Of a DNA stretch of 8,832 nucleotides, positions 1 through 7,215 are shown in pieces. The translations under genes were made by a program, and so were the position numbers. This stretch comes from UMGS902 sp045580835 (GTDB lineage Bacteria > Bacillota > Clostridia > Oscillospirales > CAG-272). Location: positions 1 to 8,832 of the forward strand of contig JAZNOM010000064.1 in NCBI GenBank assembly GCA_045580835.1. Reading direction: 5' to 3'. A model generated the notes under the pieces. It saw only the letters and a list, made by a program, of their open reading frames with translations. It made no database searches and had not been told where the DNA came from. Position 1 is the first letter of the stretch. Every line of letters begins with the position of its first letter.

Positions 1-444
1 CATGCCTGCCGCCATATCGGTTGAGCCGACACCGGTGGAAAATGCGCCGAGCGCACCGTATGTACAGGTATGAGAGTCTGCACCGATGATGCAGTCGCCG
101 GGGCCAACAAGACCTTTTTCGGGAAGGAGCGCATGTTCAATACCTACGCATCCTACATCGTAAAGGTGTGTGATATTGAATCTCTTTGCAAAATCGCGCG
201 CAGTAGCGCAAAGCTCTGCGGATTTGATATCCTTGCAGGGGGTATAGTGGTCAAGGACAATTGCAATTCTGTCCTTGTCAAAAACTTTGGTAAAGCCCGC
301 CTCGTCAAAAACCTTGTCAGCAACGGGGGTGGTAACATCGTTACCGAGTACAAGATCAAGCTTTGCTTCAATAAGGTCGCCCGCCTTTACCGAGTCAAGA
401 CCTGCATGAGCCGCAAGAATCTTTTGTGTCATCGTCATTCCCAT
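1..444 (-). CDS. leuC: 3-isopropylmalate dehydratase large subunit, 5' part only
   Basis: LeuC, together with LeuD, isomerises 2-isopropylmalate to 3-isopropylmalate in cytosolic leucine synthesis. Reading the minus strand from 444 gives 148 open residues up to the window edge, about a third of the roughly 420 aa expected. The start MGMTMTQKILAAHAG is typical of the family. The aconitase-fold motifs DHYTP (residues 65-69), GADSHT (121-126) and the following Gly-rich stretch to STD (141-143) are visible. The cysteines that bind the 4Fe-4S cluster lie further on, outside the window. Three in-frame ATGs (444, 438, 432) cluster here; 444 is chosen because the MGMT start is conserved. It lies 6 nt after leuA with only a weak GAAGG upstream, so translational coupling to leuA is likely. 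leuD and leuB probably follow outside the window (inference). Confidence 0.95.
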   Translation of the reverse strand, partial: MGMTMTQKILAAHAGLDSVKAGDLIEAKLDLVLGNDVTTPVADKVFDEAGFTKVFDKDRIAIVLDHYTPCKDIKSAELCATARDFAKRFNITHLYDVGCVGIEHALLPEKGLVGPGDCIIGADSHTCTYGALGAFSTGVGSTDMAAGM

Positions 445-450
445 GAAAAT

Positions 451-1989
451 TTAGCCTTCTTTCTGTACAGATGCCTGCATCTTATTAACCGCGTTAATAT
501 ATGCCTTAAGCGATGCCTCAATAATATCGGTTGAAAGTCCGCGACCTACATAAGTCTTGTCGGCGGCTTTAAGCTTAACCGATACATCGCCGAGGGTGTC
601 CTTGCCCTCTGACGTTGAATTAATAGTGTAAAGTTCCAGAGTATGCTCTACGGGGTTTACTATATTGTCGATTGCCTTAAACGAAGCGTCGATAGGACCG
701 TCGCCAAGCGACACGCCCTCAAACTTTTCGTCACCACACTTAAGGCAAACGGTACTTGTCGAAGTAGTGAAATTAGAAGTATGTACGTCGAACCAATCGA
801 GTGTAAATACATCCTTTTCGTTAGTGTCTTCAACCGCTGCCTTATGAAGTACGATGGCTTCGATATCGGAATCGGTAATTGTCTTCTTTTTGTCGCAGAG
901 AACCTTAAATTCTTCAAAGCAAGCGAGAAGTTCCTCGGGAGTAAGAGTATATCCGAGTTCATTTAACCTTGTTTCAAATGCATGCTTACCCGAATGCTTG
1001 CCAAGTACGATATTGTTTGTATTGATACCCACAGCTTCGGGAGTAAGAATTTCATAAGTCTGCTTATTTGCGAGCACACCGTGCTGATGTATGCCCGACT
1101 CGTGCAGGAACGCATTTTTACCTACGATAGGCTTGTTGAGCGGAGCGTTTTGTCCGATAATGGTATAAACCGCCTTGCTTGTGCGATAAATCTTTGTAGT
1201 ATCAAGGCGTGTTGTAATGCCACTGAACACATCGGGACGGGTACGCATAGCCATTACGACCTCTTCAAGAGAAGTGTTACCTGCTCTTTCGCCGAGACCG
1301 TTTACGGTACACTCAATCTGTCTTGCGCCGCCGAGTACACCTGCTAGCGAGTTTGCAACGCCCATACCGAGGTCGTTGTGGCAATGCACCGAGAACTCCG
1401 CTTTGTCGGAATTAGGTACATTTTTAACCAAATACTCGATAAGTGCGCGCATTTCCTCGGGAGTGGTATATCCCACGGTGTCGGGGATGTTGATTACGTT
1501 TGCACCGTTTTTGATGGCAGTATCAACCACGCGAGTCAAAAACTCAGGCTCACTTCGAGTTGCATCCTCTGCGGAAAACTCAATGTTTGAGCAGTATTTC
1601 TTTGCATACGCAACCATTTCGGCGGTACGCGCCAAAACCTCCTCGGGTTTCATGCGGAGCTTGTACTCCATATGCACCGGAGACGTTGCGATAAATGTGT
1701 GAATTCTTGGGTCGGCGGCTACCTTTACCGCCTCCCATGCGGCATCAATATCCTTCTCTACCGCACGTGCAAGCGATGCTACTGTGCAGTCCTTGACCGC
1801 TTTTGCAATTTCGTTTACCGACTCAAAGTCGCCGGGGGAGGAAATCGCAAAGCCTGCTTCAATGATATCGACTTTCATCATTTCAAGACAGCGTGCAACC
1901 TCAAGCTTTTCACGCAGATTCATACTGCAGCCGGGGGATTGCTCACCGTCACGAAGAGTTGTATCAAAAATTTTGACCTGATTGCCCAT
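451..1989 (-). CDS. leuA: 2-isopropylmalate synthase
   Basis: LeuA condenses acetyl-CoA with 2-ketoisovalerate, the first committed step of leucine synthesis. The product is 512 aa, normal for the long bacterial form. The HMGL-like TIM barrel shows DTTLRDGEQSPG (residues 9-20, metal ligand Asp14), the HCHND motif (His202 and His204 as further ligands) and NGLGERAGNTSLEE (229-242). GKNAFLHESGIHQHGV follows in the linker. Residues from about 375 to the end form the LeuA dimer domain, which in characterised homologues binds leucine for feedback inhibition, so the enzyme is probably leucine-sensitive. The ATG directly abuts the ilvD stop (TAAATG), and its GGAGG lies inside the last ilvD codons, so translation is probably coupled. 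Homocitrate and citramalate synthases share the barrel, but the neighbours and C-terminal domain favour LeuA. Confidence 0.97.
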   Translation of the reverse strand: MGNQVKIFDTTLRDGEQSPGCSMNLREKLEVARCLEMMKVDIIEAGFAISSPGDFESVNEIAKAVKDCTVASLARAVEKDIDAAWEAVKVAADPRIHTFIATSPVHMEYKLRMKPEEVLARTAEMVAYAKKYCSNIEFSAEDATRSEPEFLTRVVDTAIKNGANVINIPDTVGYTTPEEMRALIEYLVKNVPNSDKAEFSVHCHNDLGMGVANSLAGVLGGARQIECTVNGLGERAGNTSLEEVVMAMRTRPDVFSGITTRLDTTKIYRTSKAVYTIIGQNAPLNKPIVGKNAFLHESGIHQHGVLANKQTYEILTPEAVGINTNNIVLGKHSGKHAFETRLNELGYTLTPEELLACFEEFKVLCDKKKTITDSDIEAIVLHKAAVEDTNEKDVFTLDWFDVHTSNFTTSTSTVCLKCGDEKFEGVSLGDGPIDASFKAIDNIVNPVEHTLELYTINSTSEGKDTLGDVSVKLKAADKTYVGRGLSTDIIEASLKAYINAVNKMQASVQKEG

Positions 1990-3654
1990 TTATACCTCCA
2001 GCACAGCACCTCTATCCGCAGAAGTAACAAGCTTTGCATAGCGCGCCGCATAACCTGTGGTAACCTTTGGTGCGGGTGCTACCCACTTTGCTTTTCTTTC
2101 TGCAAGTACCGTGTCGTCAACTTCAAGTGTAATCTTACAGTTAGTAATGTCGATAGAAATAATGTCGCCTTCTTCAACAAGCGCGATAGGACCGCCTGCC
2201 GCCGCCTCGGGGCTTACGTGACCGATAGCCGCGCCGCGTGTCGCGCCACTGAAACGTCCGTCGGTGATAAGTGCTACGCTCTCGCCGAGCCCCATTCCGC
2301 AGATTGCAGAGGTGGGGTTGAGCATCTCACGCATGCCGGGGCCGCCCTTGGGTCCTTCGTAACGGATAACCACTACGTCGCCCGCCTTGATATTGCCTGC
2401 ATAGATAGAAGCAATAGCTTCTTCCTCGGAGTTAAACACTCTTGCAGGGCCTTTGTGCTGCATCATTTCTGGTGCAACCGCCGACTGCTTTACTACACAG
2501 CCGTTGGGAGCAACATTTCCCTTAAGTACGGCGATACCGCCAAAGTCTGAAAAGGGATTGTCAATAGGACGGATAATCTCGGTGTTTCTGTTTACAACTC
2601 CCTCGAGATTTTCTTCCATAGTCTTGCCTGTAACCGTCATAACCGAAGTGTCAAGCAAGTTCTTCTTTGTAAGCTCCTTCATAACGGCGTAAACACCGCC
2701 AGCGCGCTCCAAATCCTCCATAAAGGTGTCACCTGCGGGTGCAAGGTGGCAAAGATTAGGAGTTTTCTTGCTGATTTCGTTAGACATATCAAGGCTGATT
2801 TCAATGCCTGCCTCGTGCGCGATTGCAGGAAGGTGAAGCATTGTATTGGTGGAGCATCCGAGCGCCATGTCAACAGTTTCGGCATTGTGGAACGCCGCCT
2901 CCGTCATGATGTCGCGCGGACGGATATTCTTTTTAACAAGCTCCATAATCTGCATACCCGCATGCTTTGCAAGGCGAAGACGCGCGGAAAGCGGTGCGGG
3001 AATTGTACCGTTGCCCGAAAGCGCCATACCGATAGCCTCGGTTAAGCAGTTCATGGAGTTTGCAGTGTACATACCCGAGCAAGAGCCGCATGAAGGACAA
3101 GCATTTTCTTCATAGTCCCTCACGCCGCACTCGTCGATATTACCTGCTTTATATGCGCCGACTGCCTCAAACATGTGACTGAGGCAGGTACGGCGACCGT
3201 CTTCAAGATGACCTGCGAGCATAGGACCGCCCGAACAGAAAATTGTCGGGATGTTGAGTCTTGCCGCAGCCATAAGGAGTCCCGGAACGTTTTTGTCGCA
3301 GTTTGGAACCATTACAAGTCCGTCAAACTGATGTGCCATAACCATAGCCTCGGTAGAATCGGCGATAAGGTCGCGTGTAACAAGCGAATACTTCATGCCG
3401 ACATGTCCCATTGCTATACCGTCGCAAACCGCGATTGCAGGGAACATAATGGGCGTACCGCCTGCCATGCGTACACCTGCTTTTACCGCTTCGGTAATCT
3501 TGTCAAGGTGCATGTGACCGGGTACTATTTCGTTGTGCGAGGAAACGATGCCGATAATAGGACGGTCAAGCTCCTCCTCGGTAAGACCGAGTGCAAAAAG
3601 CAAACTTCTGTTAGGCGCACGCTCAATACCGTGCTTTATGTTTTCGGAATTCAT
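1990..3654 (-). CDS. ilvD: dihydroxy-acid dehydratase
   Basis: IlvD dehydrates 2,3-dihydroxy-isovalerate and 2,3-dihydroxy-3-methylvalerate to the 2-keto acids that precede valine and isoleucine. The 554 aa product has the IlvD/Edd fold with CDGIAMGHVGM (residues 77-87), VPNCDK (Cys119), CPSCGSCSGM (Cys186, Cys189, Cys192) and DGRFSGATRG (465-474, with the serine implicated in catalysis at 469). Cys119 and Cys192 match conserved cluster cysteines. The early motif reads NEIVPGHMHL with Gly46, where [2Fe-2S] family members carry a Cys. This resembles the oxygen-sensitive [4Fe-4S] type of E. coli and fits an anaerobe (inference). The start is supported by GGAGG five bases upstream. It follows ilvC after 30 nt and abuts leuA. 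Edd and sugar-acid dehydratases are related, but the operon context settles the call. Confidence 0.97.
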   Translation of the reverse strand: MNSENIKHGIERAPNRSLLFALGLTEEELDRPIIGIVSSHNEIVPGHMHLDKITEAVKAGVRMAGGTPIMFPAIAVCDGIAMGHVGMKYSLVTRDLIADSTEAMVMAHQFDGLVMVPNCDKNVPGLLMAAARLNIPTIFCSGGPMLAGHLEDGRRTCLSHMFEAVGAYKAGNIDECGVRDYEENACPSCGSCSGMYTANSMNCLTEAIGMALSGNGTIPAPLSARLRLAKHAGMQIMELVKKNIRPRDIMTEAAFHNAETVDMALGCSTNTMLHLPAIAHEAGIEISLDMSNEISKKTPNLCHLAPAGDTFMEDLERAGGVYAVMKELTKKNLLDTSVMTVTGKTMEENLEGVVNRNTEIIRPIDNPFSDFGGIAVLKGNVAPNGCVVKQSAVAPEMMQHKGPARVFNSEEEAIASIYAGNIKAGDVVVIRYEGPKGGPGMREMLNPTSAICGMGLGESVALITDGRFSGATRGAAIGHVSPEAAAGGPIALVEEGDIISIDITNCKITLEVDDTVLAERKAKWVAPAPKVTTGYAARYAKLVTSADRGAVLEV

Positions 3655-3684
3655 AAAAACCTCCGGGAAATGTTTATTTAAAAC

Positions 3685-4704
3685 TTAGTTACTTGCTGTA
3701 TCAAGGTCAGAGTCGTTCTTCCAGAGCATCTGCTCGCGGAGCTGCTTACCTACGATTTCCATAGGATGCTTTGCAAGTTGCTCACGCTTGGAGTTGAAGA
3801 AGCAACGACCGTTCTTGTTTTCGGCAATCCACTTGCCTGCGAAAGTACCGTCCTGAATGTCATTAAGTACAGCCTTCATGTTAGCCTTGGTCTGCTCGTA
3901 AGGAAGAACTCTGGGGCCGGAAACATATTCGCCGAACTCTGCGGTGTCGGAAATAGAGTAGTTCATAGCCGCAACGCCGCCCTTGTTGATAAGGTCTATG
4001 ATGAGCTTCATCTCGTGGATGCACTCAAAGTATGCGTTTTCGGGCTCATAGCCTGCTTCAACAAGTGTTTCAAAGCCGCAGCGCATAAGGTCAACAACGC
4101 CGCCGCAAAGAACTGCCTGTTCGCCGAAGAGGTCGGTCTCGGTTTCGTCGTGCATGGTGGTTTCCATGATACCTGCTCTTGCGCCGCCGATACCTGCGAT
4201 ATATGCAAGTGCGATGTCATACGCCTTGCCGGTTGCATTCTGCTCAACTGCTACGAGTGAGGGAACGCCCTTGCCTGCAACGTATGTACTTCTTACGGTG
4301 TGACCGGGGCCCTTGGGAGCTGCCATAAATACGTCAACGTCTGCAGGGGGAACGATCTGCTTGTAGCGGATGTTAAAGCCGTGTGCAAATGCGATAGCCT
4401 TGCCCGCGGTGAGGTTGGGCTCGATGTCCTTCTTGTACATATCAGCCTGTGCCTCGTCGTTGATAAGAATCATGATGATGTCAGCCTTCTTGGTTGCTTC
4501 AGCAACGGTCATTACATTAAAGCCGTCCTTTTCTGCAACGGGCCAGGACTTGCCGCCCTTTCTAAGACCTACGATTACGTCGCAGCCGCTGTCGCGGAGG
4601 TTGAGTGCGTGTGCGTGGCCCTGTGAGCCGTAGCCGATAATTGCGATAGTTTTACCGTTAAGTTTGTTGAGGTCGCAATCCTTCTCATAATACATTTTTG
4701 CCAT
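3685..4704 (-). CDS. ilvC: ketol-acid reductoisomerase, class I
   Basis: IlvC converts acetolactate and acetohydroxybutyrate to dihydroxy acids by Mg-dependent alkyl migration and NAD(P)H reduction. From ATG 4704 the product is 339 aa, the usual class I length. The Rossmann domain shows GYGSQGHAHA (residues 24-33). The loop after the second strand, LRKGGKSW (47-54), has Arg48 and Ser53, a pattern usually linked to NADPH preference (inference). AHGFN (107-111) and the metal-binding stretch ETETDLFGEQ with Asp191, Glu195 and later Glu231 are present. The open frame extends upstream to 4770, but those 22 residues lie inside ilvN and look nothing like a KARI N-terminus. An AAAGGAG nine bases before 4704 decides the start. 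The gene overlaps the ilvN 3' end by 20 nt, so coupled translation is likely. Confidence 0.97.
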   Translation of the reverse strand: MAKMYYEKDCDLNKLNGKTIAIIGYGSQGHAHALNLRDSGCDVIVGLRKGGKSWPVAEKDGFNVMTVAEATKKADIIMILINDEAQADMYKKDIEPNLTAGKAIAFAHGFNIRYKQIVPPADVDVFMAAPKGPGHTVRSTYVAGKGVPSLVAVEQNATGKAYDIALAYIAGIGGARAGIMETTMHDETETDLFGEQAVLCGGVVDLMRCGFETLVEAGYEPENAYFECIHEMKLIIDLINKGGVAAMNYSISDTAEFGEYVSGPRVLPYEQTKANMKAVLNDIQDGTFAGKWIAENKNGRCFFNSKREQLAKHPMEIVGKQLREQMLWKNDSDLDTASN

Positions 4705-5236
4705 AGTTAAATTCTCCTTTTTCTTTTGTTTCATCATAAATTGTGTCTTGTCCGCGTTCGAGTGCAACAACGCCCGTTCTCACAAGCTCAAGCACCTCAA
4801 ACTCTTCCAATAATTTTTGTATTGCTTCAATTTTGCCCTCGTCGCCTATAAGTGCAAGTGTGAGAGAGCCAATCGCCACATCAATGATGTTAGCGCGGAA
4901 AATGTTTGCTATCTGAATTATCTCGTTTCTCTTTTCGCCCGTTGCGGCACGCACCTTAAAGAGTACAAGCTCGCGGCGTATCGACTTTTCGGGGGTCAGC
5001 ACTTTAATCGAATGTACGGGGAAAAGCTTGCCGAGCTGATTTGAAAGCAGTTTTATCTGGTCATCATCGCCGAGAACCTCAATAGTGATACGGGAAACAA
5101 GCGGATTGTCTGTTGTACCCACGGCAAGCGACTCAATGTTGTAGCCCTTTCTTGAAAAAAGACGGGAAACCTGTGAAAGTACGCCTGCTTCATTGTCAAC
5201 AAGCACGGCTAAAGTCTGTCTTCTTACTTCGTTCAT
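4685..5236 (-). CDS. ilvN: acetolactate synthase small (regulatory) subunit
   Basis: IlvN (IlvH) activates the catalytic subunit IlvB and confers feedback inhibition, classically by valine. The 183 aa product begins with an ACT domain (residues about 7-80) carrying the conserved NEAGVLSQVSRLFSRKGYNI (15-34), which in homologues forms the effector site at the ACT dimer interface. A second ACT-like C-terminal domain spans about 85-160. The length is slightly above the usual 160-170 aa because the tail from about residue 165 runs into the ilvC start. The last ten residues (GEFNYGKNVL) are read from the ilvC ribosome binding site and first codons, so they may be under little protein-level constraint. 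It starts 12 nt after ilvB, preceded by GAGGTG. Confidence 0.96.
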   Translation of the reverse strand: MNEVRRQTLAVLVDNEAGVLSQVSRLFSRKGYNIESLAVGTTDNPLVSRITIEVLGDDDQIKLLSNQLGKLFPVHSIKVLTPEKSIRRELVLFKVRAATGEKRNEIIQIANIFRANIIDVAIGSLTLALIGDEGKIEAIQKLLEEFEVLELVRTGVVALERGQDTIYDETKEKGEFNYGKNVL

Positions 5237-5248
5237 GTCCGCACCTCA

Positions 5249-6952
5249 CTATACGATAAACTTTGTGATATGGCTGCCGCCGCCAACCATGGGGCGTACC
5301 ATTTCATCGGTGTCAATAGTGCAGTCGATTACGTATCCGTGACCGCACTCAAGTGCTTCATTGATAGCCTCGCGGAGCGCCTCCACGGTAGAAACCCGCT
5401 TGCCGCCCAGCCCGTAAGCCTCTGCGAGTTTAACAAAGTCGGGGCCGTGGGTAAGCGTTGTCTGCGAGTAGTGTTTGTCGTAAATAAGCGTTTGCCACTG
5501 GCGAACCATGCCGAGCGTCTTGTTGTTAAAAACGAATGTAATAACGGGGATGTTGTAATGCTGCTCTGTCGCAAGCTCGTTGCAGTTCATGCGGAAGGAG
5601 CCGTCGCCCGTGATATGTATAACCGCCTTGTCGGGGTTGCCTACTTTTGCGCCGATTGCGGCACCGAGTCCAAAGCCCATTGTGCCGAAGCCTCCGGATG
5701 TAAGAAGCTGGCCGGGATAGTCAAAGTGGAAATGCTGAATTGCCCACATCTGATGCTGACCTACGTCGGTTGAAACTATGGTGTCCTGCGGAAGCATCTC
5801 TGCTATAGCATTTAAAATCTGCTTGGGTGTAAGCGAATCGTCACACTCGTCATACTGCGTTTCGGTTGGGAAAGAGAACACATATTTCTTCCAGTCATCA
5901 TGCGCCTGCTGCTCGATGCGTGCGTTAAGCATTTCGAGAACCTTTTTAGCATCGCCAACAATGTGGTGCGCGGTTTTTACATTTTTATTTATCTCTGCGC
6001 GGTCAATGTCTATCTGAACAATTTTAGCCTGGTCTGCAAAGGTTTTGGGGTCAAGCGCCACTCTGTCGGAGAAGCGGCAACCAATCGCGATTAGCAAATC
6101 GCACTCATTGCAAGCCATGTTGGATGCCTTTGAGCCGTGCATACCAACCATGCCGGTGGTAAGTGGGTTGCGCCCCTTAAATCCTCCGCCGCCCATAAGG
6201 GTTATGGCAACGGGCGCGTCTATCTTTTCTGCAAAGGTGGTAAACTCGTCCTGCGCACGTCCTCTTACAACGCCGCCACCGCAGATGAGAAGCGGCTTTT
6301 TCGACGCCTTTATCATGTCGATAAGAGTGTCGATGTCCTTCTCATCCGGTTTTGGAGGCTGGAAGTTCTGGGAAGAACGCTGCATAAGCTCTTTAAGCGA
6401 GCCGTTTGAAAAATGCTCTTCCTTTGCAAGCGGTTCAAACTCTGTCTTGTTTGCAGTTACATTTTTTAATATATCAATAAATACGGGGCCGGGACGTCCG
6501 CTGCGAGCAATTGCAAATGCTTCACGCACGACATCCGCAAGCTTGCTTACATCTCTTACAAGATAATTGCACTTTGTAATCGGCATCGTAATGCCGGTGA
6601 TATCAACCTCCTGGAAGGAGTCCTTACCTATAAGGTTTTCACCTACGTTGCAGGAGATGAAAACCACTGGAGAGGAGTCCATATGTGCAGTTGCGATACC
6701 GGTTACAAGGTTTGTCGCACCGGGGCCGCTTGTTGCGAAGCAAACGCCAACCTTGCCGGTGCTTCTTGCATAGCCGTCCGCCGCATGTGCCGCGCCCTGC
6801 TCGTGCGAGGTAAGCACGTGCTTTACCTTGCCGCCGTAGGAATACAGCTCATCGTATACATTAAGTATGGTACCGCCGGGGTAACCAAAGATGGTGTCAA
6901 CGCCCTGCTCTACAAGGCATTCCATCAAAATCTTTGCTCCGGTCATTATCAT
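5249..6952 (-). CDS. ilvB: acetolactate synthase large (catalytic) subunit
   Basis: IlvB is the thiamine diphosphate enzyme that joins two pyruvates, or pyruvate and 2-ketobutyrate, in the first common step of valine, leucine and isoleucine synthesis. From ATG 6952 it is 567 aa, normal for the family. The N-terminal PYR domain has FGYPGG (residues 22-27) and SHEQGAAHAADGYAR with the catalytic Glu51. The central domain follows, and the C-terminal PP domain has the ThDP/Mg motif from GDG (449-451) to NN (476-477). The frame opens at a TTG at 6976, but that codon lies in the T-run of the leader terminator and upstream of the ribosome binding site, so it is rejected. ATG 6952 lies 11 nt after AAGGAGG; ATG 6946 is the only close alternative. 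It is first in the operon and controlled by the leader upstream. Partner IlvN next door excludes catabolic AlsS. Confidence 0.97.
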   Translation of the reverse strand: MIMTGAKILMECLVEQGVDTIFGYPGGTILNVYDELYSYGGKVKHVLTSHEQGAAHAADGYARSTGKVGVCFATSGPGATNLVTGIATAHMDSSPVVFISCNVGENLIGKDSFQEVDITGITMPITKCNYLVRDVSKLADVVREAFAIARSGRPGPVFIDILKNVTANKTEFEPLAKEEHFSNGSLKELMQRSSQNFQPPKPDEKDIDTLIDMIKASKKPLLICGGGVVRGRAQDEFTTFAEKIDAPVAITLMGGGGFKGRNPLTTGMVGMHGSKASNMACNECDLLIAIGCRFSDRVALDPKTFADQAKIVQIDIDRAEINKNVKTAHHIVGDAKKVLEMLNARIEQQAHDDWKKYVFSFPTETQYDECDDSLTPKQILNAIAEMLPQDTIVSTDVGQHQMWAIQHFHFDYPGQLLTSGGFGTMGFGLGAAIGAKVGNPDKAVIHITGDGSFRMNCNELATEQHYNIPVITFVFNNKTLGMVRQWQTLIYDKHYSQTTLTHGPDFVKLAEAYGLGGKRVSTVEALREAINEALECGHGYVIDCTIDTDEMVRPMVGGGSHITKFIV

Positions 6953-6963
6953 AAACCGAAAAT

Positions 6964-6970
6964 CCTCCTT
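6964..6970 (-). promoter_or_regulatory. ribosome binding site of ilvB
   Basis: The minus strand reads AAGGAGG here, 11 nt before ATG 6952 and only 4 nt after the T-run of the leader terminator. It rules out the longer open frame that begins at TTG 6976. Confidence 0.85.
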
Positions 6971-6974
6971 AAAC

Positions 6975-7010
6975 AAAAAACCTTACGAACTAAAAGTTTA
7001 GTCCATAAGG
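6975..7010 (-). terminator. intrinsic terminator of the ilv attenuator
   Basis: On the minus strand the 5' arm CCTTATGGACTAA pairs with TTAGTTCGTAAGG around an ACTT loop. This gives about 13 bp, including two G-U pairs, followed at once by six T residues. It sits between the promoter and the ilvB ribosome binding site, with no gene end upstream other than the leader ORF. A terminator in this position can only act on the ilv transcript before ilvB is reached, which is the hallmark of attenuation. Its 5' arm is complementary to an upstream leader segment at 7107-7117. Confidence 0.88.
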
Positions 7011-7064
7011 CTTGCATAATTATTGAAATTATAAAGTGATATTATCACCTTAAAATACAATTAC

Positions 7065-7172
7065 TTAGCGGCTAAGGGCATAACTTTTAGCATTATCCTG
7101 TTTGTGCTTAAGGACTAGCACAAGAATAATGCTGACGATAATTATGCTGTTATACGCATAAGCAAAAAACAT
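7065..7172 (-). CDS. BCAA-rich leader peptide of the ilv operon
   Basis: This 35-codon ORF starts with ATG 7172, eight bases after AGAGG, and ends at TAA 7065, 54 nt before the terminator stem. It opens MFFAYAYNS, then codons 10-21 read IIIVSIILVLVL: five Ile, three Leu and three Val codons in twelve, broken by one Ser. The rest is polar (KHKQDNAKSYALSR). A block of codons for exactly the amino acids made by the downstream operon, placed between a consensus promoter and an intrinsic terminator, marks it as an attenuation leader peptide analogous in role to enteric IlvL. I recognise no sequence homologue. The hydrophobic run could also span a membrane, so a small membrane protein is the alternative. 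The codon block lies in and just before the 5' arm of an RNA hairpin, which a plain small protein does not explain. Confidence 0.83.
   Translation of the reverse strand: MFFAYAYNSIIIVSIILVLVLKHKQDNAKSYALSR
7089..7133 (-). promoter_or_regulatory. leader hairpin overlapping the Ile/Leu/Val codons
   Basis: On the minus strand AGCATTATTC pairs with GGATAATGCT (10 bp, one G-U) and, inside it, TTGTGCT pairs with AGCACAA (7 bp), with a 3-nt bulge ACA on the 3' side. The loop is AGTCCTTA. The 5' arm is leader codons 14-19, and loop plus 3' arm are codons 19-28. The position matches the ribosome-sensing hairpin of classical attenuators. The loop and its flanks (7107-7117) complement the terminator 5' arm. 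Confidence 0.78.
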
Positions 7173-7215
7173 AATTTTAACCTCTGAAAACTGCCTTTCG
7201 GCTAATTTTTATCTC

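Larger units (their letters stand above)
6975..7209 (-). promoter_or_regulatory. ilv operon leader: ribosome-mediated attenuator
   Basis: From the predicted start near 7209 the leader runs about 250 nt to ilvB. In order it holds a small GCC-GAAA-GGC hairpin (7193-7202), a ribosome binding site, a BCAA-rich peptide ORF (7065-7172), a 17-bp hairpin inside that ORF (7089-7133), a short hairpin over the stop codon (7064-7076, CTTAG/CTAAG), another hairpin (7033-7051, AAGGTGAT/ATCACTTT) and the terminator (6975-7010). Proposed logic (inference): scarcity of charged Ile, Val or Leu tRNA stalls the ribosome in the codon block and opens the ORF hairpin. That frees 7107-7117 to pair with the terminator 5' arm, so transcription continues. 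When amino acids are plentiful the terminator forms. I found no AGGGTGGNACCGCG T-box core. Confidence 0.8.

Noticed and set aside
1672..2550. Long plus-strand open frame (292 codons) across the leuA-ilvD junction
   Set aside because: It is antisense to two well-supported enzymes. Its translation is Cys/Arg/His-rich with no recognisable domain, and it arises from codon bias on the other strand. The other plus-strand frames under ilvC, ilvB and leuA are rejected for the same reason.
4705..4770. N-terminal extension of IlvC to 4770
   Set aside because: The extra 22 residues are read from inside ilvN in another frame, and a good ribosome binding site precedes ATG 4704.
7176..7190. CodY box near the leader ribosome binding site
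   Set aside because: AGTTTTCAGAGGTTA matches AATTTTCWGAAAATT at only 10 of 15 positions, and the matching part overlaps the leader ribosome binding site.
6975..7215. T-box riboswitch in the ilvB leader
   Set aside because: This is the expected control in Firmicutes, but I find no AGGGTGGNACCGCG core or similar antiterminator bulge, and the leader is filled by the peptide ORF and its hairpins.
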